From Prevotella sp. (GTDB lineage: Bacteria > Bacteroidota > Bacteroidia > Bacteroidales > Bacteroidaceae): a stretch of DNA of 64,000 nucleotides. Positions 6,588-14,619 of this stretch are shown piece after piece. The stretch is taken from positions 1 to 64,000 of the forward strand of contig JAEEXI010000012.1 in NCBI GenBank assembly GCA_016291495.1, given 5' to 3'. How positions within the stretch are numbered: position 1 is the stretch's first letter; each line of letters opens with the position of its first letter. The notes under the pieces are model-generated. The model was not told where the DNA came from. It did not search any database and worked only from the letters and a program-made list of their open reading frames with translations. A program made the translations under genes and the position numbers.

Positions 6588-9467
6588 ATGAGTGACTGCA
6601 TAGAGATTAAAGGGGCACGGGTCAACAACCTGAAGAACGTGGATGTGAAGATTCCACGTAATAAGTTGGTGGTGGTTGCTGGAGTCAGCGGCAGCGGCAA
6701 GTCATCACTGGCCTTCGACACGCTCTATGCGGAGGGGCAACGCCGGTATGTGGAGAGTCTCTCCAGTTATGCGCGCCAGTTCTTAGGCCGCATGAACAAG
6801 CCGGAATGTGACTTCATCAAAGGCATTCCCCCTGCCATTGCAATCGAGCAACGGGTCATCTCACGTAATCCACGTTCTACGGTAGGCACGACGACAGAAA
6901 TTTATGAATACCTGCGCCTGCTCTATGCCCGTATCGGACGCACCTACTCGCCCATCAGCGGGCAGGAGGTGAAGAAGCACTCTACAGAGGATATCATCCA
7001 GTGTGCACTACAATATACGAAAGGTACCAAGTTTGCGGTAATGGCACCCGTCATTATTCCCGAGGGACGCACGCTGGAACAGCAACTGAAGATGTATGTG
7101 CAGAATGGTTATGCGAGAATCTTTGGTCCCATGCCCCCTGAGTCAGGGGGCGACAGGGTTCTGAACGATGGAAATTTCATGCGCATCGAAGATTTTCTGG
7201 AAAAACTAGCTTCTTCAGACCCCCAGCCCCCTCACTTAGTGGACTTGTACCTGGTCATCGACCGTCTGACCGTTGACGATGCGAAAGATGTCATTTCCCG
7301 ACTCGTTGACTCTGCGGAAACGGCGTTTTACGAAGGGAATGGCGAATGCCGCCTGATGTTTCTGCCCTCGATGATCAGCTATGATTTCTCCATGCGTTTC
7401 GAGGCTGACGGTATGACTTTTGAGGAGCCGTCCGACAATCTCTTCTCGTTCAACTCTCCCATGGGAGCCTGTCCGGAATGTCAGGGATTTGGAAAGATTA
7501 TCGGCATTGACGAGCATCTGGTAATACCGAATTCGACGTTGTCTGTCTATGACGGTTGTGTGGTTTGCTGGCACGGTGAGAAGATGGGCATGTGGAAGGA
7601 TGAGTTCTGCCGACGGGCCGCCAAAGACGACTTCCCGATTTTCGAACCATATTATAATCTGACTCAGCAACAGAAAGATATGCTGTGGCACGGACTTCCC
7701 TCCGACAAGCATAGGGACAAATACGACCGGGTGAGTATTGACGACTTCTTCCAGATGGTCAGGGAAAACCAATACAAAATCCAATATCGTGTGATGCTGG
7801 CTCGCTACCGGGGTAAGACGACGTGTCCGAAATGTCATGGTACACGACTGAAACCCGAGGCTGAGTATGTGAAAATTGGCGGACGGAGCATCTCCGACCT
7901 GGTACAGATGCCAATTATCCGACTGAAGCAATGGTTTGACCAATTGGAACTGACGGAACAGGAGCAACAGATTGGCAAGCGACTCCTGGCGGAAATCAAC
8001 TCACGCCTGCAGTTCCTGCTGGATGTCGGACTGGGATATCTGACGCTTAACCGCATGTCCAATACACTCAGTGGCGGCGAGAGTCAGCGTATCAATCTGA
8101 CCACGGCCCTGGGTTCCTCTCTCGTGGGTTCCTTATATATATTAGACGAGCCCAGCATCGGACTTCACAGCCGTGACACCGATCGACTCATCAAAGTTCT
8201 CAAGGAGCTTCAGGCACTCGGCAATACCGTTGTCGTCGTAGAACACGACGAGGAAATGCTGCGCGCTGCCGATTATCTCATCGATGTAGGTCCGGACGCA
8301 GGCAGACTGGGTGGCGAGATTGTCTTTGAGGGAAATGCAACGGATATCAACAAACAATCACTCAAGAAATTTCCACATAGTCACACCGTCAAATACCTAT
8401 TGCATCAGGAAGAGATCGCTGTTCCCAAAAGTCGGCGGCCCTGGAACCAGAAGATTGACATCAAAGGGGCGCGGATGAATAACCTGCGAGGCATCAACGT
8501 CTCCATCCCCCTGAACGTGATGACGGTGGTGACAGGTGTCAGCGGAAGCGGTAAGTCAAGTCTTATCAAGGGCATCCTCTACCCTGCCCTGAAACGTTTA
8601 CACGGTGATGCCTGTGATGCTCCTGGCGAGTATATGGGACTCGGCGGTGACCATGAGGCCATCAAGCATATCGAGTTTGTCGACCAGAACCCTATCGGCA
8701 AGTCTACACGTTCTAATCCTGCCACTTACGTTAAAGCCTACGACGCCATCCGTGACCTCTTCGCGGAGCAACCCCTATCGAAACAGATGGGCTTTACTTC
8801 CCAGTATTTCTCCTTTAATGCAGACGGAGGACGGTGTGACGAGTGTAAGGGTGCCGGTGTCATCACCGTTGAGATGCAGTTTATGGCTGACATTGTCCTG
8901 GAGTGTGAGGCCTGTCACGGCCACCGTTTCAAGCACGACATCCTGGATGTACGCTTCAATGGAAAGAACATCGACGATGTGCTGAACATGACCATCTCAG
9001 AAGCGATAGAATTCTTTTCCAATAGCCAGGAGCAAAAAGCCAACAGCCTATGCAAGACTATCGTCAACCGTCTGAAGTCCTTAGAGGATGTAGGTCTCGG
9101 CTATATCAAACTCGGACAGAATTCCTCGACGCTTTCCGGCGGTGAGAACCAGCGTGTGAAACTCGCCTACTTCATCGGACAGGAAAAACAGGAACCCACC
9201 TTGTTCATCTTCGACGAACCGACGACAGGTCTTCACTTCCACGATATCCAGCGACTGCTTCATGCTTTCAATGCCCTGATTGAGCGTGGACACACCATTC
9301 TTGTCATTGAACATAATATGGAAATCATCAAGTGTGCCGATTATGTTATCGACTTAGGACCTGAGGGAGGCGATCGTGGCGGTGACCTCGTAGCCTGCGG
9401 TACACCTGAGGAAATTGCTGCCTGCGAAAAGAGTATCACAGGAAAATTCCTGAAAGAGAAACTTTAA
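6588..9467 (+). CDS. uvrA: UvrA-type excinuclease ABC subunit A
   Basis: UvrA is the damage-recognition ATPase of nucleotide excision repair. The 959 residues hold two ABC modules. These have Walker [10 protein letters not shown] at about 32-40 and again near 650, signatures LSGGESQR (about 494) and LSGGENQR (about 848), and a final Walker [13 protein letters not shown]. The C-terminal zinc finger is intact (CDECKGAG near 750, CEACHG near 773). The first zinc finger is not: CPECQG near 295 is present, but the preceding CxxC pair is missing. This suggests a Bacteroidota UvrA paralogue rather than the canonical copy. Extra segments include a GC-rich palindrome at 7133-7151 and a heptad-repeat insert at 9021-9048. 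Confidence 0.9.
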   Translation: MSDCIEIKGARVNNLKNVDVKIPRNKLVVVAGVSGSGKSSLAFDTLYAEGQRRYVESLSSYARQFLGRMNKPECDFIKGIPPAIAIEQRVISRNPRSTVGTTTEIYEYLRLLYARIGRTYSPISGQEVKKHSTEDIIQCALQYTKGTKFAVMAPVIIPEGRTLEQQLKMYVQNGYARIFGPMPPESGGDRVLNDGNFMRIEDFLEKLASSDPQPPHLVDLYLVIDRLTVDDAKDVISRLVDSAETAFYEGNGECRLMFLPSMISYDFSMRFEADGMTFEEPSDNLFSFNSPMGACPECQGFGKIIGIDEHLVIPNSTLSVYDGCVVCWHGEKMGMWKDEFCRRAAKDDFPIFEPYYNLTQQQKDMLWHGLPSDKHRDKYDRVSIDDFFQMVRENQYKIQYRVMLARYRGKTTCPKCHGTRLKPEAEYVKIGGRSISDLVQMPIIRLKQWFDQLELTEQEQQIGKRLLAEINSRLQFLLDVGLGYLTLNRMSNTLSGGESQRINLTTALGSSLVGSLYILDEPSIGLHSRDTDRLIKVLKELQALGNTVVVVEHDEEMLRAADYLIDVGPDAGRLGGEIVFEGNATDINKQSLKKFPHSHTVKYLLHQEEIAVPKSRRPWNQKIDIKGARMNNLRGINVSIPLNVMTVVTGVSGSGKSSLIKGILYPALKRLHGDACDAPGEYMGLGGDHEAIKHIEFVDQNPIGKSTRSNPATYVKAYDAIRDLFAEQPLSKQMGFTSQYFSFNADGGRCDECKGAGVITVEMQFMADIVLECEACHGHRFKHDILDVRFNGKNIDDVLNMTISEAIEFFSNSQEQKANSLCKTIVNRLKSLEDVGLGYIKLGQNSSTLSGGENQRVKLAYFIGQEKQEPTLFIFDEPTTGLHFHDIQRLLHAFNALIERGHTILVIEHNMEIIKCADYVIDLGPEGGDRGGDLVACGTPEEIAACEKSITGKFLKEKL
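9021..9048. repeat. Heptad repeat inside uvrA
   Basis: Four 7-base units (AATAGCC, AGGAGCA, AAAAGCC, AACAGCC) lie in the reading frame just before the VGLGYI segment. They code for a Ser/Asn/Gln/Lys-rich stretch where UvrA proteins normally have a short linker. The units resemble the intergenic heptads at 13809-13843. Confidence 0.6.
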
Positions 9468-9519
9468 GACACCATTTTAAGGCACAAAATAAAAAAAAGT
9501 AGAAGCGGAAGCAAATTTT

Positions 9520-9547
9520 TCACTTTTCACTATTCACTTTACACTTT
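9520..9547. repeat. Heptad repeat before the tRNA cluster
   Basis: TCACTTT, TCACTAT, TCACTTT and ACACTTT follow one another with a 7-base period, directly upstream of the tRNA-Thr promoter. The complement (GTGAAAA-like units) recurs between grpE and dnaJ at 62160-62231. Confidence 0.7.
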
Positions 9548-9553
9548 TTTTTG

Positions 9554-9561
9554 TACCTTTG
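9554..9561 (+). promoter_or_regulatory. Promoter -7 box for tRNA-Thr
   Basis: TACCTTTG, 53 bases upstream of the tRNA-Thr 5' end. It is the only visible promoter for tRNA-Thr and tRNA-Gly. Confidence 0.8.
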
Positions 9562-9614
9562 CAATCGATTTGCAAAAAAGCGTTCTTAGATGCCTTGCAT
9601 CAGACATGAATGTT

Positions 9615-9687
<73 letters not shown>

Positions 9688-9701
9688 CTTGCAGGTAATG
9701 A

Positions 9702-9728
9702 GAGTCAGAAGGGTCTGACTCTTTTTTT
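9702..9728 (+). terminator. Intrinsic terminator between tRNA-Thr and tRNA-Gly
   Basis: GAGTCAGA (9702-9709), loop AGGG, TCTGACTC (9714-9721), then seven T. The T-run ends at 9728, exactly one base before the tRNA-Gly 5' end. Confidence 0.9.
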
Positions 9729-9801
9729 GCGGAATTAGCTCAGTTGGTAGAGCATTGGCTTCCCAAGCCGAGGGTCGCGGGTTCGAGTCCCGTATTCCGC
9801 T
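9729..9801 (+). tRNA. tRNA-Gly (CCC)
   Basis: A 73-base cloverleaf. Acceptor GCGGAAT pairs with ATTCCGC; the anticodon stem TTGGC/GCCGA holds loop TTCCCAA (anticodon CCC); the T arm is GCGGG-TTCGAGT-CCCGT with a terminal G-U pair. No promoter of its own is visible, and it starts directly after a terminator. Confidence 0.96.
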
Positions 9802-9871
9802 CATTTCTGTAAAAAAAGCAATAGGCGACAAAAAAGTCCCTGAAAAATTTGCAGGAGTGAAATAAAAGCAT

Positions 9872-9879
9872 TACCTTTG
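9872..9879 (+). promoter_or_regulatory. Promoter -7 box for tRNA-Ser/tRNA-Glu
   Basis: TACCTTTG, 51 bases before tRNA-Ser. The tRNA-Glu further down has no separate box, so both are probably on one transcript. Confidence 0.8.
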
Positions 9880-9930
9880 CACCCGCAATCAAGGAGATAA
9901 CCCCACGGTTTCAAACTCCAGGGTCCTGAA

Positions 9931-10017
9931 GGAAGGATGGGTGAGTGGCTGAAACCAGCAGTTTGCTAAACTGCCGTACGGGTTCCCGTACCGGGGGTTC
10001 GAATCCCCCTCCTTCCG
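9931..10017 (+). tRNA. tRNA-Ser (GCT)
   Basis: An 87-base class II tRNA. Acceptor GGAAGGA pairs with TCCTTCC; the anticodon stem GCAGT/ACTGC holds loop TTGCTAA (anticodon GCT); the long variable arm is GTACGGG-TTC-CCGTAC; the T arm is GGGGG-TTCGAAT-CCCCC. Confidence 0.97.
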
Positions 10018-10079
10018 CAGCCGAGGGGATTTCTCTGAGAGAGCAAATGATCTTTGAACAAAGTGAGGTAAAGCTGCAC

Positions 10080-10101
10080 GGTCGATTGACCTAAAGGTCA
10101 T
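10080..10101 (+). pseudogene. Partial copy of the tRNA-Glu 5' end
   Basis: GGTCGATT is identical to the first eight bases of tRNA-Glu at 10151. The next 13 bases follow the D-arm region with a few changes (CCTAAAGGT against TCTAATGGT). Nothing resembling the anticodon or T arm follows. The rest of the 10018-10150 spacer holds a CTTTGAACAAAG palindrome near 10052 and a GTAAT-CAAG/CTTG-ATTAC hairpin near 10117-10139. Confidence 0.4.
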
Positions 10102-10150
10102 CTCCCTCGTGGCTCGGTAATTCAAGCAAGCTTGATTACACTCACCACTC

Positions 10151-10222
10151 GGTCGATTCATCTAATGGTTAGGATACAAGATTCTCAATCTTGGCATAGG
10201 GGTTCGATTCCCCTATCGACTA
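10151..10222 (+). tRNA. tRNA-Glu (CTC)
   Basis: A 72-base cloverleaf. Acceptor GGTCGAT pairs with ATCGACT (terminal G-U); the anticodon stem CAAGA/TCTTG holds loop TTCTCAA (anticodon CTC); the T arm is AGGGG-TTCGATT-CCCCT. A terminator follows immediately. Confidence 0.94.
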
Positions 10223-10223
10223 C

Positions 10224-10256
10224 AAAAAAAGAACTTCAAACGAAGTTCTTTTTTTT
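10224..10256. terminator. Bidirectional intrinsic terminator
   Basis: GAACTTC (10231-10237), loop AAAC, GAAGTTC (10242-10248), flanked by an A-run on the left and a T-run on the right. It ends the tRNA transcript and, on the other strand, the lepA-crp transcript. Confidence 0.9.
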
Positions 10257-10263
10257 ATTTCCC

Positions 10264-10869
10264 TTAATCTTTATCTTCCAACAAGGCTGAGGTGCGTACA
10301 CGACTCAGGGTCTCTGGCGTCATCTGGAGATAACTGGCAATATAGACCAGCGGAGCACGCAGTACGAGTTGCGGATTACGCTTCACCAACTTGGCGTAAC
10401 GGTCCTGAGCCGATTCAAAGCGAAGCATATCTGCATGAATCTGGGAGAATATCAACGACTCCTCCAATATCTTACGGTAGAGCATCTGGATATTGACATT
10501 CTTGATAGCCTGCTGCTCCAGAGCCGCCTTGGGTAAGGCATAGATGATGGTAGGCTCCAAAGCCATCATCTGCAAGTGGGTGGGCTGCTCCTTGAAGAGG
10601 CTCTCGATACACATGCAGATAGTATTCTCTGTCGCCATATATTCCGTGAGTTCCTTACCATTCTTATAATAAAACTGGCGTACCAGGCCTTTTACTACCC
10701 AGTAGATGTTCTTACAGATATCGCCTTCCTTCAGAATCATCTCGCCTTTCTGGTATTTCAGGGGCACAAGAATACTCTCTAGTACGTCAAGCTCATCATG
10801 TGTCATCGTACTATAGCGTCGAGCCAGTTCACGGGCCACATCTCGTGGTGTCAGTCCAATTGTTGTCAT
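10264..10869 (-). CDS. Crp/Fnr-family transcriptional regulator
   Basis: The 201-residue protein has an N-terminal cyclic-nucleotide-binding-type beta barrel (about 30-125; GEMILKEGD and VVKGLVRQFYYKNGKELTEYMA). A long helix and a C-terminal helix-turn-helix follow (about 165-195; IASYLQMTPETLSRVR). It lacks the Fnr cysteines and a clear cAMP-binding Arg/Ser pair, as in many Bacteroidota members whose ligand is unknown. It lies 35 bases downstream of lepA with no visible promoter between them, so it is probably a second gene of that unit. The target genes cannot be named. Confidence 0.85.
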   Translation of the reverse strand: MTTIGLTPRDVARELARRYSTMTHDELDVLESILVPLKYQKGEMILKEGDICKNIYWVVKGLVRQFYYKNGKELTEYMATENTICMCIESLFKEQPTHLQMMALEPTIIYALPKAALEQQAIKNVNIQMLYRKILEESLIFSQIHADMLRFESAQDRYAKLVKRNPQLVLRAPLVYIASYLQMTPETLSRVRTSALLEDKD

Positions 10870-10904
10870 ATTTATAGGGATTTTCAGTTTTCTTTTATCA
10901 TGTT

Positions 10905-12686
10905 TTAGTCTAATTTCAACACAGCGAGGAAGGCTTTCTGCGGCACTTCCACATTACCAATCTGTTTCATTCGCTTCTTACCGCGTTTCTGTTTCTCCAG
11001 AAGTTTACGTTTACGACTCACGTCACCGCCATAACATTTTGCAGTCACGTCCTTTCGTACCTGTTTCACTGTCTCACGGGCGATAATCTTCGCACCGATG
11101 GCAGCCTGAATTGCGATGTCGAACTGCTGACGCGGAATCAGTTCCTTCAGCTTCTCACACATCCGTCGTCCAAATGATACGGCATTGTCCTGATGCGTCA
11201 GGGTCGACAGGGCATCCACCGACTCACCGTTCAGCAGGATATCCAGTTTTGCCAGCTTCGAGGGACGGAAACAGTCGACATGATAGTCGAACGAGGCATA
11301 GCCTTTGGAGATAGACTTCAACTTGTCATAGAAGTCAATCACAATCTCTCCCAGCGGCAACATAAAGCGCAGTTCCACACGATTACCACTGACATACTGC
11401 TGGTCTATCAGTTCACCACGCTTGTCCAGACAAAGCGTCATGATCGGTCCTATATAGTCAGCTGCCGTAATGATAGACGCCTTGATATACGGTTCTTCGA
11501 TATGGTCGATGAGTGTCGGATCTGGAAGTCCTGAGGGATTATGCACCTCCTTCACCCCACCCTGTTTGTCGTAACACATATAGGTCACATTAGGCACGGT
11601 GGTAATCACATCCATATCGTACTCACGGTCGAGACGTTCCTGTACAATCTCCATATGGAGCAAGCCCAGGAATCCACAACGAAAGCCGAAGCCCAGCGCC
11701 ACAGAAGTCTCTGGCACAAAAGTCAGCGAGGCATCGTTGAGTTGCAGTTTCTCCAACGAGGCACGCAGGTTCTCATAGTCCGTAGGATCAATGGGATAGA
11801 CACCGGCAAACACCATCGGTTTCACTTCCTGGAAACCCTCGATGGCTTTGTCACAAGGTTTCGCCACACTGGTGATGGTATCACCCACCTTCACTTCCTT
11901 GGAGTCCTTGATACCGCTGATAATATAGCCCACGTCACCTGTACGCAGTTCATTACGTGGAATCATATCCATCTTCAGCACTCCTACCTCGTCGGCATCA
12001 TATTCCATTCCAGTATTGAAGAACTTCACTTTCTCCCCCTTGTGGATGGTGCCGTTGACAATCTTAAAGTAAGCGATGATACCACGGAAAGAGTTGAATA
12101 CCGAGTCGAAGATCAATGCCTGCAACGGAGCCTTCTCGTCACCGACAGGATGAGGGATGCGCTCCACGACAGCATTCAGGATATCCTCAACACCCTCACC
12201 CGTCTTGCCACTGGCACGGATGATGTCCTCTGGATCACAGCCTATCAGGTCCACTATCTCATCCTCTACCTCGTCAGGCATCGCACTCGGCATGTCTATC
12301 TTATTGATGACAGGAATAATCTCCAAATCGTGGTCAATAGCCAGATAAAGGTTGGAGATGGTCTGCGCCTGGACGCCCTGTGTAGCATCCACTACCAGCA
12401 ACGCGCCCTCACAAGCCGCAATGGAACGCGACACTTCGTAGGAGAAGTCCACATGTCCCGGGGTATCTATCAGGTTCAGGATATACTTTTCTCCCTTGTA
12501 CTCATACTCCATCTGTATGGCATGACTCTTGATGGTGATGCCACGCTCCTTCTCCAGATCCATGTCGTCCAGCATCTGCCCCTCCGTCACCTGAATTGTC
12601 TTGGTATATTCAAGCATACGGTCGGCCAATGTCGACTTCCCATGATCAATATGGGCGATGATACAGAAGTTCCTGATATGTTCCAT
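10905..12686 (-). CDS. lepA: Elongation factor 4 (LepA, back-translocating GTPase)
   Basis: EF4 is a ribosome-associated translational GTPase that can reverse faulty translocation. At 593 residues it has the usual length. The G domain is complete: AHIDHGKST (about 12-20), the switch region [15 protein letters not shown] (about 77) and NKIDMPSA (about 131). EF-G-like domains II, III and V follow, then the LepA-specific C-terminal domain ending in a basic GKKRMKQIG stretch. The promoter box TATTTTTG (12713-12720, minus) lies 27 bases upstream. The crp-type gene follows in the same direction. Confidence 0.97.
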   Translation of the reverse strand: MEHIRNFCIIAHIDHGKSTLADRMLEYTKTIQVTEGQMLDDMDLEKERGITIKSHAIQMEYEYKGEKYILNLIDTPGHVDFSYEVSRSIAACEGALLVVDATQGVQAQTISNLYLAIDHDLEIIPVINKIDMPSAMPDEVEDEIVDLIGCDPEDIIRASGKTGEGVEDILNAVVERIPHPVGDEKAPLQALIFDSVFNSFRGIIAYFKIVNGTIHKGEKVKFFNTGMEYDADEVGVLKMDMIPRNELRTGDVGYIISGIKDSKEVKVGDTITSVAKPCDKAIEGFQEVKPMVFAGVYPIDPTDYENLRASLEKLQLNDASLTFVPETSVALGFGFRCGFLGLLHMEIVQERLDREYDMDVITTVPNVTYMCYDKQGGVKEVHNPSGLPDPTLIDHIEEPYIKASIITAADYIGPIMTLCLDKRGELIDQQYVSGNRVELRFMLPLGEIVIDFYDKLKSISKGYASFDYHVDCFRPSKLAKLDILLNGESVDALSTLTHQDNAVSFGRRMCEKLKELIPRQQFDIAIQAAIGAKIIARETVKQVRKDVTAKCYGGDVSRKRKLLEKQKRGKKRMKQIGNVEVPQKAFLAVLKLD

Positions 12687-12712
12687 TCAGTTCGTATATG
12701 TACAATTTTGTG

Positions 12713-12720
12713 CAAAAATA
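12713..12720 (-). promoter_or_regulatory. Promoter -7 box for lepA
   Basis: On the minus strand this reads TATTTTTG. It is divergent from the promoter of the FNT-family gene 47 bases away. Confidence 0.7.
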
Positions 12721-12766
12721 CGAAAAAATTTTGAGATACTTATATATCTATCCAATTTTATTTTAG

Positions 12767-12774
12767 TAATTTTG
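12767..12774 (+). promoter_or_regulatory. Promoter -7 box for the FNT-family gene
   Basis: TAATTTTG, ending only eight bases before the ATG at 12783. With the usual 5-7 base distance to the start site, the mRNA would have almost no leader. Confidence 0.65.
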
Positions 12775-12782
12775 CAGAAATT

Positions 12783-13415
12783 ATGAACAATCCTATCAAA
12801 ACCTCTATGAAAGAAACCTTCAGAACCCATTTCCCACTGGCCATTCTCGCCGGTATCTGTATTGCCATCGGTGGCACAGTCAATCTGCGTGTAGGCGGTG
12901 TGGCTGGTGCCGTACTCTTTGCTTTCGGACTCACCACCGTTGTTTATTACGGACTGAAACTCTACACGGGTACGGCAGGATTCATCCGTCGTCACGGCGA
13001 CTGGGGAATGCTAGCTATCGTCCTGTTGGGTAACATTGTGGGTTGCCTGTTGTCAGCCCTGATGATTCGCTATGCCCAACCCGATTGTGTGGAGAAGGCA
13101 GGTGCCATTCTCGCAGGTCGTCTCGACAAGGGAGCCTGGGCGTGTTTCCTGTTGGCGATTGGTTGCGGATTCATCATGACGACAGCCGTAGAGTTTGCCC
13201 GTAAAGGGAAGATGCTGCCCCTGATACTGGGTGTTCCCGTCTTCATCCTCTGTGGTTTTGCCCATAGCATCGCCGATGCCTTTTATTTCCTGACAGCCCC
13301 CTGGGAGCAGCTGGCAGAGCCGATGGTAGGCGTGGTATATATAGCAGAGGTTCTTGGTAACTTTGTCGGTTGTAACCTCTATCGTTGGATAGCTCCTCAA
13401 GACGTACGGATATGA
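12783..13415 (+). CDS. Formate/nitrite transporter (FNT) family protein
   Basis: The 210-residue integral membrane protein has about six hydrophobic segments. The family hallmark GFAHSIADAFYF (about 157-168) carries the central pore histidine. A second conserved element, GNIVGCLLSA, lies near residue 83. FNT proteins are pentameric channels for formate, nitrite or hydrosulfide; the substrate cannot be read from the sequence. It is shorter than FocA (about 285 residues), which is common in Bacteroidota. The start lies next to a promoter box. The stop overlaps the start of a small lipoprotein gene (ATGA), so the two are translationally coupled. Confidence 0.85.
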   Translation: MNNPIKTSMKETFRTHFPLAILAGICIAIGGTVNLRVGGVAGAVLFAFGLTTVVYYGLKLYTGTAGFIRRHGDWGMLAIVLLGNIVGCLLSALMIRYAQPDCVEKAGAILAGRLDKGAWACFLLAIGCGFIMTTAVEFARKGKMLPLILGVPVFILCGFAHSIADAFYFLTAPWEQLAEPMVGVVYIAEVLGNFVGCNLYRWIAPQDVRI

Positions 13416-13801
13416 GAAAAATATTTTGGATATTAGCAGCCTGCCTGTTTCTGACAGCCTGCCAGGAGACCTTGGAACAGCGTTGTGCCCGCGAGGCAAA
13501 GGAATATACGGAGAAGAACTGTCCTGCTCCGATTGCCAAAGACGTGACCATCGACAGTATGAGTTTTGATGTAGCCACCCATACCCTCACCTACTCCTAT
13601 ACGCTGAGTGGGGTGATTGACGACTCTGCCGTCATCCGTCGCAACAATCCTACCGACCAGATGCTGCTACAACTAAGGAATGCCACAGCCACGAAGCCCT
13701 ACAAAGATGCCGGCTATACCTTCCGCTATATATACTATTCTAAGAAAAACAAAGGAACGAAGCTCTTTGAAGCTACGTTCCTTGATAAAGATTATCAATA
13801 A
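13412..13801 (+). CDS. Small lipoprotein of unknown function
   Basis: This 129-residue protein begins with a lipoprotein signal: MRKIFWILAACLFLTAC, with the lipidated cysteine at residue 17. The mature part is about 110 residues, with alternating beta-type segments and two further cysteines near residues 25 and 35. I recognise no family. The start at 13412 is preferred over an in-frame ATG at 13385 because it gives the signal peptide at the true N-terminus and overlaps the stop of the FNT gene by four bases. It is probably exported and anchored in a membrane. A role tied to the transporter is only inferred from coupling. Confidence 0.75.
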   Translation: MRKIFWILAACLFLTACQETLEQRCAREAKEYTEKNCPAPIAKDVTIDSMSFDVATHTLTYSYTLSGVIDDSAVIRRNNPTDQMLLQLRNATATKPYKDAGYTFRYIYYSKKNKGTKLFEATFLDKDYQ

Positions 13802-13808
13802 GCTTTTA

Positions 13809-13843
13809 GCTAACTGCTAATAGTCAATTGCCAATAGCCATTA
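13809..13843. repeat. Heptad repeat between convergent genes
   Basis: GCTAACT, GCTAATA, GTCAATT, GCCAATA and GCCATTA run with a 7-base period across the gap and into the last codon of yebC. Similar GCTAATA/GCCAAAA units occur inside the second leuA-like gene at 49972-50006 and inside uvrA. Confidence 0.7.
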
Positions 13844-14575
13844 CTCGATTCCCTCGGGCTTCATATTGGTGTAAACGGTCTGAACGTCGTCGAAGTCTTC
13901 CAACTTCTCAATCATCTTGTCGATGGTCTCGCGCTCCTCGGGAGTAACGTCTTTCAGGTCGTTAGGAATGCGGGTAAACTCAGCACCGGTTACCTCGAAA
14001 CCGTTCTCCTCCAAATGCTTCTGGATAGCACCAAACGACTGGGGGTCGCCATAAATGGTAATTGAGTTTTCCTCCTCGTCCTCGTCGTATTCATCCTCCA
14101 CACCGTAGTCAATCAGGTCGAGAATCATCTCGTCCATATCCAGACCGTCCTTCTTCTTGAAGGTGAACACACACTTGTGGTCAAACAGGAACGACAGGCT
14201 GCCCTGAGTACCCAGGTTGCCGTTGAACTTGTTGAACACCGAACGAACATCACCAACAGTACGGGTCGTATTGTCAGTCAGGGTGTCGACGAAGATAGCC
14301 ACTCCGTGAGGACCATATCCCTCGTAAGTCACTTCCTTGTAGTCGCTCTGGTCTTTACCCATAGCGTTCTTGATAGCACGCTCAATGTTGTCCTTCGGCA
14401 TGTTCTCGCGCTTGGCGTTGGCGATGATAGCACGCAGTGCAGGGTTCATGTCGGGCTCTGGACCGCCAGCCTTTACGGCAATGGCAATCTGCTTACCAAT
14501 CTTGGTGAATGTCTTGGCCATGTGGCCCCATCTCTTCAATTTCGCAGCTTTGCGATATTCAAATGCTCTTCCCAT
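13841..14575 (-). CDS. YebC/PmpR-family protein (TACO1 family)
   Basis: This 244-residue protein is full length for the family. It begins with GRAFEYRKAAKLKRWGHMAKTF and contains NAKRENMPKDNIERAIK and the strongly conserved YEGYGPHGVA. The acidic stretch EYDEDEEE is near residue 160. Members were described as DNA-binding regulators. More recent work links the family to translation of proline-rich or stalling sequences, so a ribosome-associated role is likely. It lies 44 bases downstream of pheT on the same strand with no clear promoter, which suggests one transcript. Confidence 0.92.
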   Translation of the reverse strand: MGRAFEYRKAAKLKRWGHMAKTFTKIGKQIAIAVKAGGPEPDMNPALRAIIANAKRENMPKDNIERAIKNAMGKDQSDYKEVTYEGYGPHGVAIFVDTLTDNTTRTVGDVRSVFNKFNGNLGTQGSLSFLFDHKCVFTFKKKDGLDMDEMILDLIDYGVEDEYDEDEEENSITIYGDPQSFGAIQKHLEENGFEVTGAEFTRIPNDLKDVTPEERETIDKMIEKLEDFDDVQTVYTNMKPEGIE

Positions 14576-14619
14576 AAATATTATTTTTTCGTTATTTCGT
14601 TATATCGTTATTACGACCT

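Noticed and set aside
11541..12734. 397-residue open frame on the plus strand opposite lepA
   Set aside because: It lies antisense to a complete lepA and has the His/Leu-rich composition typical of shadow frames.
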